From: Aphelenchoides besseyi
Lineage: Eukaryota; Nematoda; Chromadorea; Rhabditida; Aphelenchoididae
Direction of reading: 5' to 3'
Assembly (NCBI GenBank): GCA_024699855.1
Contig: JAMPIQ010000001.1
Coordinates: 15,004,001 to 15,068,000, forward strand
Length of the DNA: 64,000 bases
The notes under the pieces were generated by a model. It did no database searches and had not been told where the DNA came from. It worked only from the letters and a program-made list of their open reading frames with translations. The position numbers and the translations under genes are program-made. This document shows, in pieces, positions 1 through 11,834 of the stretch. Position 1 is the first letter of the stretch. Each line of letters begins with the position of its first letter.

Positions 1-1333
1 GATTAAAAAGCAACCGAGTAGTCTCAACGATCGTAGATATAAGCAGTTGTGGAAATTGAATTGAACTTCCGAGACGTTTATTTCTTTTCTTTTTATTGGT
101 CTTCAGATTGAGAACAACAAACAACGTTACAATTTATTCTTATGACAAAACAACAACACTATTGCAACAACAGAACAGCGATCAAGCTTCTTCTTTTCTC
201 CAAATCCTTGACTTCGGCTGCACGCTTCACTCCTTATGGTTGAGTTTTTCGCTCGATGGAGTCCTGGAAATTTTGGGTGCATCGTGCAAGTCAATCCAAT
301 CGCCAGATCAAACCACTAACGTTGAAATAAAGGAAGTCGTTCTCTCGGATAAGACTTACCATCGTCGCAAAACTATGCCTTGATTGCCACCGCACCATTC
401 TTGTCCATCTCAGCTACCGACGCAAAAATATTCGAACTCAATTTTCAACCGTTTTGACAACATGCCGTTGATAACATTACAGCCCATTATCGCCGATTCG
501 AACTTGCGAATCGTCATCATTCGTGGAATAATTTTCATCAGAAAAGTACGTCCAATTCTGCAAACAATAAATACCGTAATGACCATTTAACTAGAAATTC
601 ACCAATTGGATCTTGTTCGGCAACTCATTTCATTGTGCCAAAGTGGTCTTGACGTACTGCTGCTTCTCTTCGCTTCCATTCCAGACTTCAATGTTGCCTT
701 GAACTTCAACGCTTAATAGCCTTTCGCACATTTTCAACTGTTTGTGAAGCGGAGCGCGACTGAAGCGAATTTGAGAATACGAAATTAATCCGGTCATTTC
801 GATAAGAAGTACCTACAACAAAGTATGTTATAATGGAGTGCATTCTCAAATCTTACATTGCTTGCATGTAAACTCAACTTACCAAAATCGCATGCCATTT
901 CATCCCAAGTCACAACTTCAACGTTTCCACCTTCCAATTGAAATTCGAACTCGAAGAGCGACGCATTTTATGATTCTCAGGTTTCTAAACTTTCACTGAT
1001 AGAAACGCGACCAATCAATTCATCTCGACGATCGAGTTAACTGGATACAACGCATAAAAGTCTTTGCGATGTGAAATACGAAAACCCATAACGTCAAGCA
1101 AAAATTGATTGAACGATCACTGAAAACTTCGACAAAAAACACAACCAACCAACAATGACAATGATTTTCGTTTTCCAATTCCAATCACCACTCATTTCTT
1201 CTCACGACCGCTTCTTTGCACACAAACACCAACAAATTAGCATAAGTGAATGGAGAGAGCTCATTTCAGAATAAATGTGCACAAAATCGGTCGATCTCAG
1301 GACACAGACAAACTTTACTCAATTAACACGAAA
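1..1333 (-). repeat. 1.36-kb repeat, copy 1 (5' part of Helitron unit F)
   Basis: This segment is nearly identical to 10262-11605 and 21613-22950, so it is present three times in the window. Each copy ends at its high-coordinate side with the shared terminal module (about 1240-1316 here) and then meets the 3' hairpin of the next unit. On the minus strand it shows several donor/acceptor-like signals and a stretch near 900-950 reading LEGGNVEVV, which resembles the core strand pair of an RPA-type OB fold, so it probably holds a further spliced RPA-like gene or its relic. I could not assemble one continuous reading frame. The unit continues beyond position 1. Confidence 0.75.
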
Positions 1334-1367
1334 CAAGTAGCGTCTGGCCCTCCGCTTCGCGGAGGGC
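1334..1367 (-). repeat. 3' terminal hairpin and CTTG end of Helitron unit A
   Basis: A perfect 9-bp inverted repeat (GCCCTCCGC / GCGGAGGGC, 1347-1355 and 1359-1367) encloses a three-base loop, read GAA on the minus strand. Nine bases further on, the minus strand reads CTTG followed by T. A hairpin about 10 bases before a short fixed end is the classic Helitron 3' architecture; here the end is CTTG rather than the canonical CTRR. The same arrangement recurs at 11623, 13350, 22965 and 23211. Confidence 0.8.
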
Positions 1368-1544
1368 ACGCTTTTATGAAAATTTCAAACCAACTTCTAC
1401 AATTGATCGAAAGATATAAAAAGGTTCCTTAAATTTCTTATGTCATTTGGTCCGTTTTTGAAAACTTGTTATAAAAAACGTCGGTTTATTAATTTATATC
1501 ATACAAAAACAAATTAATTGATCCATAACAGAAAAGAACTCGCC

Positions 1545-2445
1545 TTAAGGCAACATACGACGACGAGAAGGAGTCGAGGTTAAAAATAACAATGGATCGT
1601 TAAGAGTCAAACGTTCCGGCAACGCACTGATGGAGACGGCGATGATCGAAGACGGCAAACGGTAACGACCAATAATCTCCACACGTTGACCTCGAACCAA
1701 GTTCAAAGCTTCTCCACGGTACTCGATGATACATTTTGTCGTACCATGGACGACAGTGCCGATTTGCAAGTCATGTTTCATTTTGGGCGGAACTTGGATG
1801 TACGGTCGCACCGCTAGAAAATAAAATAAGAACAAACAAATGAAAATAACTTACAAATTCGTTTGCCCACATAATTCGAAATGTCATCCAGGACAATGGA
1901 ATGAATTTCTTCAGGATTCTCGTTGGTTTCTCCAAAATCAACAAAATCCGTACGCGAAGATGCAATCATTTCGAACGAAAAGTCTCCGCCGTTGTAGTTT
2001 TTGTGGATTGTAGCTGCACGAAGAAAATCTACGGAGAAGATGCGATTTATGCGACACGAAGTCACCATCGTCGTAGCCAGCCCACGCCATGCTTTGATTT
2101 GTATCAAACGACCATCAGCGATCTTGCCCAAAATGGTGGCCACAGGAACGCCAGTTTTGGAGACTCCAATATCATTGATTGCCGTGACTTTGATAACAAC
2201 ATCCCTAAAATAATTTTTATTATATGAAACATATAATAAACTTACAGAGTTGAATCTTCGCTCATTGGATCGAAAGAATCAACATAATTTCCCGCGGATA
2301 ATTGAACTTGGTTTTGTTGAACAACTGGACCAATGGGGTTTTGTAACGGTTCTTGAAGACCATCATCCAACAGAGGTTCGATATTGAAACCATCATTTCC
2401 ATCGGCATCTTCGTGGAATAATTGCGCAACTCCATCGCCATCCAT
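1545..2445 (-). CDS. Helitron-borne RPA-like ssDNA-binding protein (unit A)
   Basis: Three exons (2246-2445, 1855-2204, 1545-1813) join in frame to 272 residues, with two introns of about 40 bp. The start is the first ATG of exon 1. The N-terminus is acidic and glutamine-rich. Exon 2 reads like an RPA70 DNA-binding OB fold: a beta strand DVVIKVTAIND, then RLIQIKAWRGLA, then YNGGDFSFEM, matching the strand-turn-strand pattern of the family. A second OB-like region fills exon 3, and the protein ends in a basic TPSRRR tail that also closes the paralogues of units B and E. RPA-like genes are known Helitron passengers and would coat the displaced strand. Family assignment is from pattern, not alignment. 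Confidence 0.7.
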
Positions 2446-2519
2446 AACTGAGAACGAAAAATAAGGAGACCAACCGATTTTGAACCAAAAGGAATTTCCA
2501 ACCAACCTCGAAGTGAACC

Positions 2520-3430
2520 ACAAATGAAACGAAATTAAGAATGTCGGTCTATTTATACTCTTCGCAGCTCAACAGTTTATGCGTGTCTAATGCTGATTGG
2601 ATGTCAACAAAAATATCAAAAACATTAACGTCTTGCTTATACACAAAATCAGATCAACACTATTTAACAAAGTTTACTCAAGATGAACACAAAAGCGATT
2701 GAGGATAAAACCAACGAAAACACACAGATCGAACAGCAGTTGACAACGACCAAAAACTTCTTCTGTAAAGTAAAATTTAAGTCGCGTTTGTTATTCAAAG
2801 AAGGTACCATGAGCCAAAGTAATCGAAGTCATAGACAATAAACGATTGAAATGAAAAATAGAATTGTAATCGAACTCGTCCTTAATCGATCATCACAATT
2901 CGAATGTTGGTGTTTGTTGTCAAGGCCGACGATCAAACGCGTAAGAACTTTAGATCTGAAATTAAAATTTGTTCGCTTAAACCATTTTCCAACTTACTTG
3001 ATCGATAACATCGGCCACAGCAAAGAACGTACAGGAAAGAAAAATTGCGTCTATCACTAAAAAAATGAAAGTTTTTTCGTTTAAATCGCAAATAACTTAC
3101 CTTTCCAATGAGAAAAATGAACCTTGAGAACGACGATTTGATACGATGGAAAAAAAGAAACTGAAACTAAACAAAAACGATGAACTGTAAACCACCCGTT
3201 CACATGGCGTCGTCCTTGTGGACAGCCGATTGATCACGAATTTCCAATTAACACAAAACGGTTATGTCATTTTTTACCAAACAATTAAAACTATTCCACT
3301 CACAAAACATCTTCTGTCATCTTCACTCACAACCCGACGATTAGCTGTTTCGATTTCCAAAAACAAATTCAAACCATCTCTTTCGACCATAACAAATCAC
3401 TAAATCTCTTCACTCCAGCAGTTTATATAT
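2520..3430. other. Inter-gene segment of unit A, possible tiny spliced gene
   Basis: The segment separates the RPA-like gene from gene X. A TATA-like TATTTATAC lies near 2550 on the plus strand. On the minus strand two good introns (about 3061-3105 and 2956-2998) join exons that read a short frame ending AVADVIDQI-stop near 2950. I see no clear start codon, so this is only a candidate. It has no counterpart in unit E. The rest is AT-rich with nothing recognisable. Confidence 0.3.
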
Positions 3431-3439
3431 ATATTTCGG

Positions 3440-3864
3440 GCTGAAACAAAAACATATTGATTATGTTGAACATCAATTCAAATACCATGAGATATCGTCG
3501 TGTATTGATGAGGAGCAGAATTGGAGGAGTGTAAGCATGTACTTGAAGATGTAGGCCTGAAATAGGATTGTAAACAAATCGCTTAGCAACAAACTGACCG
3601 TTTCATTCCTGCTGTCCATCCAAAAATTCGGTCTTTCAAACACCCGTTGAGGAATTGAGAAACTGAAATCGAAACGTGCAGATCGCGAAGATAACTCGAA
3701 ACGTACGTGACCGAGATCGAAATTTTGGTGCTATAACGGGTGGACAGATCGGCAATAGTTGGACCTGAAAAGTTACAAAGTAAATTGCATCAGATCGAAT
3801 TGCTTACCGAAGATTTGATGTTGTCCACTGCATCCCGTCGTTTACGCGAAAAATCGCGTCCTTG
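3440..3864 (-). pseudogene. Relic of gene X (unit A)
   Basis: Collinear with 24700-25127 of unit E at high identity, including the same intron positions, but damaged. One T is missing in the exon-2 stretch that reads TACGTTTTCGAG in unit E, which shifts the frame, and similarity stops at 3440, so the last exon of the intact copy is absent. It lies directly 3' of RepHel A on the same strand, as in unit E. Confidence 0.6.
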
Positions 3865-3884
3865 CCATGGCCCGAAGGCCATGG
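3865..3884 (-). repeat. Hairpin 3' of RepHel A
   Basis: A perfect 8-bp inverted repeat (CCATGGCC / GGCCATGG) with a four-base loop, CGAA on the plus strand and TTCG on the minus strand. It lies about 85 bp beyond the RepHel stop codon and is conserved at 25128-25147 in unit E. It could be a transcript 3'-end structure or the terminus of an ancestral element. It is not followed by the CTTG end seen at unit boundaries. Confidence 0.6.
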
Positions 3885-3968
3885 ACTTTCTTTGAAACAA
3901 ACTTATTTTCGTTCATGAACTCTTTTGCGTTTTTTGCTAATGAAGTGTTGTTGTTATACGAATTGTTC

Positions 3969-6900
3969 TTACAATCGTTTGAATACTTCTCGATGCACGA
4001 TGTTTTTAACTAAACAAACTGTTGGAGTTTGTCGATTGCTTGTTGGAACGAAAACTTTGACTGAGTCCCATGATCGAGCTCGCGACAAAGCAACGTACAA
4101 TTGGCCATGTTCGAAAACTTGGTGTTCGAGGTTCAGTCCAACCCGTTCGAATGTTTGGCCTTGACTCTTGTTGATTGTCATTGCAAAGGCCAATTTCAAT
4201 GGAAATTGTTTGCGGTTCAGTTGGAACATTCCACGGTAATCGATCATATTGTTGATTCGAGGGATGATGTGTCGTTCACGTGCATGATGTCCAGTTAAGA
4301 TCTCACATTCAACTGAGTGATCGTTCGTGGCCACAGCTAACATTCGAGTTCCATTGCACAGTCCATCTTCTTGTGACAAATTGCGGATCAGAATCACGAT
4401 TACATTTTCCTTCAATTCCAATTTGTGAGGTGGTAGAGAACCTTCTTCGATCATGTTCAAATACTCTGGTAGCAACAACGTTTGATCGGCACAGTTCTCG
4501 GCGTCAATAGCAGAGTCAATGGAAGCATACGTTTTTGATTGTCCATCCAACATCTTCAAAACTTTTTCATTCGATTCGTTTACTCCAATGTGTTTCGACA
4601 CCAATATCGCTGAGTTCCCCATGTCGTTGAACTGTTTGTTTTCAATCAATTTTCCAAAGATCTCTTGTTCCAGATTTTGTTGAATAAGGCAATGTGATGG
4701 CAATTCAATCAGTTCGTTTTCGTTGTTTAGTGTTCCTTCTCCGACTTGTTTCAGGAAATCAGCAAATTCAACTTCGTTCGCTTTGGTTCGCATATTGGTA
4801 GTCAATTTCAATTTTTCAAACTGATTCCACAAAGTTGATGAGCAAATGGACAAATTGATGGTTTCGCCGATGGTACCGTACTTCAGAATTGGCAGAATCT
4901 GTCGGAAGTCTCCACCGAGCACGAAGATTTTTCCACCGAATGGTAAGTTGCTATTCATTAGTTCTCTTAGTTTTCGATCGGCGATTTCTAATGCATATCT
5001 AGGGGCCATTGGTGCTTCGTCCCAAATGATCACATCTGCTTGCATCAACATCTTACCGTCGCGATTGTTGGGAGTCAAAGTTGAGTTCGAATCGCGGTCA
5101 AGTGGTACTCCAAGTCCAAATGTTTTGTGGCAAGTTCGTCCATTGGGCAACAACAACGCAGCAATACCGGTAAATGCGCACGTCAAAAACTTCTTTTTGT
5201 TGCCGTTAATGAAATGGCACAGGGTTTTGTAGACGTACGTTTTTCCTGTTCCACCTAGACCATCTACAAAGAAACACTTCGGCTTCCCGTCATTCTGGGG
5301 GTTGAGGAGAGCGTCCAGGACTTTGTCGACAACTATCTTTTGTTCGGCGTTTAACGTCTTGTACAACTCTTTTGCGGCTTCCAATTCCTGGTCGTGATCG
5401 ATTGTGTCCTCAATCTCTTCGATGTCCTCAACTGCGTCCATTGATGGAAAGTCTTTGATCGACTTGTTTTGGCGTTGAAGAAGTGTGTCGATTCGTTTGT
5501 ATGCTCGCGCGATTGCTTTGGATTTGTCCTTCAAGTGTCGGTTGAAATCTTCGCTGAGATCATTTTTGAACATTTCCCACAACGTTTTTGGATCAGCTGG
5601 ATTGCAGTGAATGAGGATGTTGACGAAAAGGGTTCGCAATTTCTTCGGCATCAGCACTTTCACTGCTTCTTTCATGCATTTGATGTACTCTTCATCGTCG
5701 TCAATCAAACCCAAAACCAAACACGCTTCTCCATTGTTCTGGTATTCAATTCCGTTGACTGTTCGCAGTTCCTTGAAACTCTTTGCTCCTCTCACGTGTT
5801 GAAGAAGAAGACGCAAATGCCACAAATCTCCTTGACTTGGACTAATCGCGTACATTCGACCAACTGTTTTGCTACTTATTACTCGCGGTTCCCATTGTGT
5901 CGTTGTTTCAGCAGTTTGGTTGATGTTGATCGTAACTGTCTTCCAACTGTAGTGAGTCGGTACTTCAGAGTACAACAAAGTTCGTGCAGTCGCGTCTCGT
6001 TCATTCAATCTGAAGAAATCCATAAGTTTAGTTCCCTTTTCCATGATTTTTTTCGCTTTCTCCAAGTCACAATCTTCGTCGATGAAAACCGCTTGTTGAT
6101 TCTCGAGATGGATTGGAAGACGTTCGACGTGATGCGATTTGTCGTGCATTTTCAAATTGAGAATTCGGTAACAGGCTTCTACTGGACCAACGTAACGGCC
6201 GTCGATGTGGTCTTTGATTTCGTCGTGGTTGATGTTTCCCAATGATTGAAGTTCCAGAGAAGCGGCGTCGTGTCCTTTGTAAGCGTATTTGTAAAGGTAC
6301 TTGACGTTCTTGATCGAACTCACAATCTCAACATTAATGTGGCAACGGTAACGTTTCAGAAGATACCAACTGTACGGAACCACTCGACGATTGTCGTATT
6401 TTACATTTTTGATTTCGATGAATCGGTCGTTGTTTGGTCTTTTCAGGAATGGGTATCCGTGTTCGTTCACTTTGGTTTCGTCCAAAAACTGCTTCGGAAA
6501 CTTGTGTCGGCACTTTCCATTGACCATACACGGAGCTTTCGGATCTGAACACCACATACACGATGAATCATATACTTACTCACCAATTCTAACAGTTCTG
6601 GATCGGTTTCCGGTGGCAATTCGGCGCTGAAGTACTTGTCGATGTTCTCGGGTTGCAAGAACTTTTGGCCATCTTTCAAACTGATTAGACAGTGAATATG
6701 TGGTAGACCGCGTTTTTGGAACTCAGTGACGTAAACAAAACACTTCGGTTCACTAAAGACTTGTTTCTTAACCAAATCATCGATTACTGCTTCGACTTTT
6801 AGGGCAAACACTCGAGCAACAATATCTGGTCGATCACTAGCAGTTTGTTTTGCTCCAATGACAATAGATTCCTTGATTGTTTCCACAATATCCGGCCACA

Positions 6901-9499
6901 TCGCATCACACGTCATGGTAATGAACAGATCCGGTTTGCCGTTGTTGAGAACAATTGTCATGGCGTCTTGGTAGTTCTCTCGCATGAAGCGGGGTGATCC
7001 GAAGTGCGTCGATGGCAAAACGTGGATTCTTCCAATGTCTCGATCCAATCGTTGTCCGAGTCTACTCAAACTTGCGTGAAGTTCGTGGTAGTGCATGGTT
7101 TTCAATTGTTTTTGGTTTTGTTGAATCCATCGCATTCGATCACTTTCAACTTGAACATACGAATCGACTACGAATTGCTGGAACAACTTTTTACCGTAGT
7201 GAATTAGACTATTTGAGTGTTTTCGAATTGCCAATCGGTAACTGTGGAATTCCGCACGAGTTAATCGGGTTTGCTTGTTTGTGTTTTGTTTGATCATGTC
7301 AATTGACCATCCTAATGTGCCTTTTGGAAAGAACAGCGGATACAACCAAGCAGTTGCGAATGCACTTAATGAACTTATTCTTCGCGGAGTTGGTTCGTTT
7401 TGTAGTTGGATAACCAAAGACATTTCTGGAATATCTCCTGATGCATCAGTTGTAAACACAGCGCCAATTTCGTCGACAGTTGGTTCATTGAAACGATTGG
7501 AATCGTATCCGGGACGCATTTTGAATGCCATTTTTACGTTTTCGACCGGTCTTCCTGCGTGTTCCTCTTCTTTCATCAACTCACTCATCATCATGTGCAT
7601 TTTGGCGTGCGGGTTATGTTCGCGTATTATCTTGTCCAGCAATTCCATTAGTTCCTTCTTAGTTCCGTTAGTCGTGTTCATTCTTTTTTCAACTGCTTCT
7701 GCTGGATCCGAGAAGAACAATTGGCCGTACTTTCGGTCAGCTGCTGCGCTTACACTTTCATCGATCTCGTAACAGATTTGGCCTTGAATTGAGAAGCAGT
7801 ATGGTCCACGAGTTTCAAACGATCGCATCTTAACATTGAAAGCGGCGAAACTGTTAGCGGAGTTGTATTTACGAATGTTCGTGAGGAAGTTGTTGGAGAG
7901 TGGATGCTTCTCGGTGAACAGATCTTCCAACTCCTGTGGTAATGCCGGCAAATCGGGAAGAGAGATTTTTCCGTGATTGCAGCAGTCATTGAACGTCTGT
8001 TTTTTACCGACACGTTCTTCCTCGAAATGTAAAGCTCCACATTCACATTCAACATTCATTTTACTTAATCGGTGTACTGGAACATTGATTGGAGTTGCTG
8101 CGACGTTTAGTTGGACTTGTTTTTGTTTTGTTGCTACTCGAATGTTTTTTTGACGATTACTTTGATCTAATAAACGATCTGCTTTTTGTTGATCGGATTC
8201 TTGATTACGCAGATTATCTTGACGTTCTTTCTGTTGGTTTAAACGATCTAATTTTTGTTGCTCAGATTCAGCTTCTCGAACGCTTCTTTGGCGAATATTT
8301 TGGTCGGATAAACGATTTAATTTTTGTTGTTTTGATTCTGTTTCTCGAGCATTTTGATGTTGCAACTTGTCTTTAGTTAATCGCTCGGTTTTCTCTTGTT
8401 CGGTTTCATGACCGCGCTTGTTTGCTGTGTTTGCTCGTTTTTGTTGCAATCGTTTCTTCTTTATACTCAACTGCGATACTTCAACTTCCATGTTTTGATG
8501 GTCTGACTCGCTCGATTCGAACAGTTGGGCCAACATGCCGTACAATTCAAGACGCTTCAAATACCCGGATGTGCCTGTTTTCTTCAAGTACACTCCATGA
8601 TCATGCTCGTTTACGTTGTTAAAGAAGCTGTGAGCATTACAAACCACGTACGCCGCGCAGTTCCAACCGTCTGTTTGTTGGTCACCTTGATTGATTGTGT
8701 TCTCGGAAACAATAGCATTTGCACTTAATCCCGTCCAAGGAGCAAACACTCAATATAGGATCTGATTGATCAAGGGCTTCAGAAGTTGAGGAATCGGATT
8801 GCCCAGTGAATCCATGTAATGTAGTTTGCAGACTTGAATGTTTGGTCGCTTTTCCATGATCAAAAGCGTAAAGTGAGCAGCATATAAGATTGGAATTAGC
8901 AGATAGTTATTTACACGGTGATCGACAGGAGGCTTGACAATGCAGTACTTAGCTGGATCGGACTCAGATTCACGGCAAAACTCGCTCCAATAAATTGGCG
9001 ACAACAAACCGATTTGCAGCTCATTTTCTGCAATCAATTTCAACAACGCAAACGTGATTGACTGCTGGTCAACGTATTCAGTTTTGTTTTCCATGTCCGG
9101 CAGTTGGAACTCGAACAATTGACAACTGGTGAGAGCAGAATAACACAATTCATCTAATGGACAATGTGATTCATACTTCAGTCCCAAAGCCTGTTCAATG
9201 GTCACCGTTTTATCAGCAGACTCACTGTTTATTAATTGCATTTCTCGTGATTGATGTGAAGTGTCTGAAGTTGTTTGTGATGCGGGTTTTTCAAGCATTG
9301 GCACTGTAAGGTCTTGATCGAATTCATTAGACGTGTCTATAGTTGAAGACGTAGAAACTCTCGACACTACATCGCGAGTAACCTTTTGATCAGCACGCAA
9401 TTTGCGCATGCGTTCACGGTTCTTCCGCTTCCGCTCTTCATCTCGCTTTTTGTGCTCTTCAGGCGTCAACTCGATCTTCCTCTTAGGCATTTCAATCAA
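3969..9499 (-). pseudogene. Helitron RepHel A: C48-like protease, HUH Rep, PIF1-type helicase (two disabling changes)
   Basis: A minus-strand RepHel gene opening with a basic N-terminus after MPKRKIEL. Visible parts: a C48/Ulp1-like domain with AAHFTLL (His), YMDS (Asp) and a Gln-x5-Cys motif QTDGWNC; 23-residue repeats rich in Q, K and R; a Cys/His patch; the HUH motif RGLPHIHCL near 6690-6720; a tyrosine motif YLYKYAYKG near 6290; Walker A GLGGTGKT near 5250; Walker B IIWDEAP near 5020; and a C-terminal GQLYVALSRAR. A TGA at 8750-8752 interrupts the protease domain, and a one-base deletion near 6550 (before PKAPC) shifts the frame within Rep. Its first 249 residues are far from copies C and E, although the remainder is close to them. 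Confidence 0.9.
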
Positions 9500-9536
9500 C
9501 TGTTTACTTTAGTCTTGTCCTGTAATTCAAATAGAT

Positions 9537-9715
9537 CCAGAGGTTCAGATTGGTCCAGAGGTTCAGATTGGTCCAGAGGTTCAGATGGGTCAGATTGTGG
9601 CTCAATTAGATAACTACCGCGCCACTGGTTGCTATCTCCTGGCTGTATAAGATAACAACCGCGCCACTGGTTGCTATCTCCTGGCTTCTTAAAACTTCGC
9701 CGCGCCACTGGCCAA
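9537..9715. repeat. Short tandem repeats upstream of RepHel A
   Basis: Two different direct repeats sit side by side just 5' of the RepHel A start. An 18-bp unit (GTCCAGAGGTTCAGATTG) occurs about three times at 9537-9595. A 42-bp unit containing CGCGCCACTGGTTGCTATCT occurs twice at about 9609-9692, followed by a partial copy. Unit C has only the single partial copy at 21205-21235, so the repeats expanded locally in unit A. They occupy the presumed 5' leader or promoter. Confidence 0.75.
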
Positions 9716-9832
9716 GAGTTCTTCCTTTTTCTTTTTTCGTCCGGTTACCCGAACCACGTGAAACAATAAACGCGTTTATATTAAAAGAGGACAAATACAA
9801 CAAACAATAGGGGTTATTTGGGGGTAATGAAT

Positions 9833-10094
9833 TTAAAACAGTGGGTTATCCCACAAATCGCAGATCGACCACTTGACGGCACGATCCACCTGAAATATCC
9901 CTTCGCAAATGACAAATCAAACGTGGGTACAACTCACCAAGTCGCTCGATCCTTGTGGCAGAATACGAGTGATGCGATCTGAAAAAGAACATCAAGATTA
10001 TTACGATGATATGAAGGACAAAGATATAACCACAAAACTCAATGTTAAACGACTTACGTTGATACGAATAACACTCGACAACTGCTCTTTTCAC
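9833..10094 (-). CDS. Tiny spliced gene of unit A, function unknown
   Basis: Three exons on the minus strand (10058 upward, 9938-9978, 9833-9889) are separated by short introns with textbook ends (GTAAGT...TTTCAG, and a 48-bp GTGAGT...TTTCAG). They join in frame into a short protein ending KWSICDLWDNPLF-stop. No ATG precedes exon 1 in frame, so the start may lie in an upstream exon or the gene may be a relic. It lies between the internal terminal module (10163-10240) and the RepHel gene. No family is recognised. Confidence 0.4.
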
Positions 10095-10162
10095 TTTTCA
10101 GACGACGAAATGAATCGTGATTACTTAAATTTCCATTCGTTGTTGCTTTGTTATCGTCGTTA

Positions 10163-10240
10163 GCATAAAGAGTCGGTGTCTCATTCGAAAATAAATGAGC
10201 ACAAACCGGTCGCACACAGACAAACTTTACTCGATCATTT
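10163..10240 (-). promoter_or_regulatory. Internal copy of the Helitron terminal module
   Basis: Contains TAGCATAAAG, then CATTCGAAAATAAATGAGCA, then CGGTCG and a CACAGACAAAC tail. The same ordered blocks occur near 1240-1316, 11528-11600, 13250-13305, 21426-21560, 22866-22940, 23093-23190 and 31483-31558. Each lies 5' of a minus-strand gene or element, so it is probably a 5' terminal or promoter sequence. Confidence 0.6.
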
Positions 10241-10261
10241 AGAGTGGGAGTGGATAGTATA

Positions 10262-11605
10262 GTAGGAGAATGAGATTAAAAAGCAAACGAGTAGTCTCAA
10301 CGATCGTAGATATAATAAGCAGTTGTGGAAATTGAATTGAACTTCCGAGACGTTTATTTCTTTTCTTTGTATATGGTCTTCAGATTGAGAACAACAAACA
10401 ACGTTACAATTTATTCTTATGACAAAACAACAACACTATTGCAACAACAGAAAAGCGATCAACTAAACACCCTTCTTTTCTCCAAGTCCTTGACTTCGAC
10501 TGCACGCTTCACTCCTGATGATTGAGTTTTTCGCTCGATGGAGTCCTGGAAATTTTGGGTGCATGGCGCGAGTTGTTCCAATCGCCAGATCAAACCACTA
10601 ACGTTGAAATAAAGAAAGTCGTTCTCTCGGATAAGACTTACCATCATCGCAAAACTGTGTCTTGACTGCCGCCGCATCATTCTTGTCCATCTCAGCTACC
10701 GACGCAAAAATATTCGAACTCAATTTTCAACCGTTTTGACAACATGCCGTTGATAACATTACAACCCATTATCGCCGATTCGAACTTGCGAATCCTCATC
10801 ATTCGTGGAATAATCTTCATCAGAAAAGTACGTCCAATTCTGCAAACAATAAATACCGTAATGACAATTTAACTAGAAATTCACCAATTGGATCTTGTTC
10901 GACAACTCATTTCATTGTGTCAAAGTGATCTTAACTTACTGCTGCTTCTCTTCGCTTTCATTCCAGACTTCATGTTGCCTTTGAACTTCAACGCTTAATA
11001 GCCTTTCGCACATTTCCAACTGTTTGTGAAGTGGAGCGCGACTGAATCAAATTTAAGGATACGGAATTCATTCGGTCATTGCGATAAGAAGTACCTACAA
11101 CAAAGTATGTTATAATTGAGTGCATTCTCAAAACTTACATTGCTTGCATGTAAACTCAACTTACCAAAATTGCATGCCATTTCATCCGAAGTCACAACTT
11201 CAACGTTTCCACCTTCCAATTGAAGTTCGAACTCGAAGAGCGACGCATTCTATGATTCTCGAGTATCTGAACTTTCACTGATAGAAACGCGACCAATCAA
11301 TTCATCTCGACGATCGAGTTAACTGGATATAACGCATAAAAGTCTTTGCGATGTGAAATAGGAAAACCCATAACGTCAAGCAAAAATTGATTGTACGATC
11401 ACTGAAAACTTCGACAAAAAACACAACCAACAATGACAATGATTTTCGTTTTCCGATTCCAATCACCACTCATTTCTTCTCACGACCGCTTCTTTGCACA
11501 CAAACACCAAAAAATTAGCATAAGTGAATGGAGACAGCTCATTTCAGAATAAATGTGCACAAACCGGTCGCACACAGACAAACAAACAGACAAACAGACG
11601 TTACT
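10262..11605 (-). repeat. 1.36-kb repeat, copy 2 (5' part of unit A)
   Basis: A near-identical copy of 1-1316, starting GATTAAAAAGC near 10270 and ending with the terminal module. Minus-strand splice-like signals are conserved (for example at 10640 and 11100), as is a C-terminal-looking frame around 10460-10600 that is basic and ends at a stop. An OB-fold-like GNVEVV core lies near 11205. I regard it as a probable relic of another RPA-like gene, without a confirmed frame. Confidence 0.65.
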
Positions 11606-11622
11606 CAATTATTTTATAGGGA

Positions 11623-11657
11623 CAAGTATGTCTCGTGGCCCCCCCTTCGGGGGGGCC
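11623..11657 (-). repeat. 3' hairpin and CTTG end of Helitron unit B
   Basis: The hairpin at 11637-11657 has the form GG-C7-TTC-G7-CC, a perfect 9-bp all-G/C stem. Ten bases beyond it on the minus strand lies CTTG followed by T (plus-strand CAAG, 11623-11626). This marks the junction between units A and B. Confidence 0.8.
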
Positions 11658-11834
11658 TATTTTGTATAACGTCGAATTTACCAAATTTCTTCCACACATG
11701 CTTTTTATGGACATTCTATTTATAAGAAATGGTATAAAGTATCACATGAAGTAGATATCTTTTAATCGTTCATCAAAAACTGTGTCGATAATAAAACCTA
11801 AGTTTATTCCAAAAAACAAACATTAACAAAAATT

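Larger units (their letters stand above)
1334..11622 (-). mobile_element. Helitron unit A (autonomous type, damaged)
   Basis: The 3' end on the minus strand is the hairpin at 1347-1367 followed nine bases later by CTTG (plus-strand CAAG, 1334-1337). The 5' end abuts the 3' terminus of unit B at 11623. From 5' to 3' on the minus strand it contains a 1.36-kb repeat, a tiny spliced gene, RepHel A, a relic of gene X, and an RPA-like gene. RepHel carries a nonsense codon and a frameshift, so the unit is probably not autonomous now. A second copy of the terminal module lies inside at 10163-10240, so A may itself be a fusion of a smaller element with an 8.9-kb one. Confidence 0.8.

Noticed and set aside
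9600..9770. tRNA-derived sequence in the RepHel A leader
   Set aside because: GGTTCGGGTAACC resembles a B box and TAGCAACCAGTGG an A box, but they are in the wrong order on the strand where they match.
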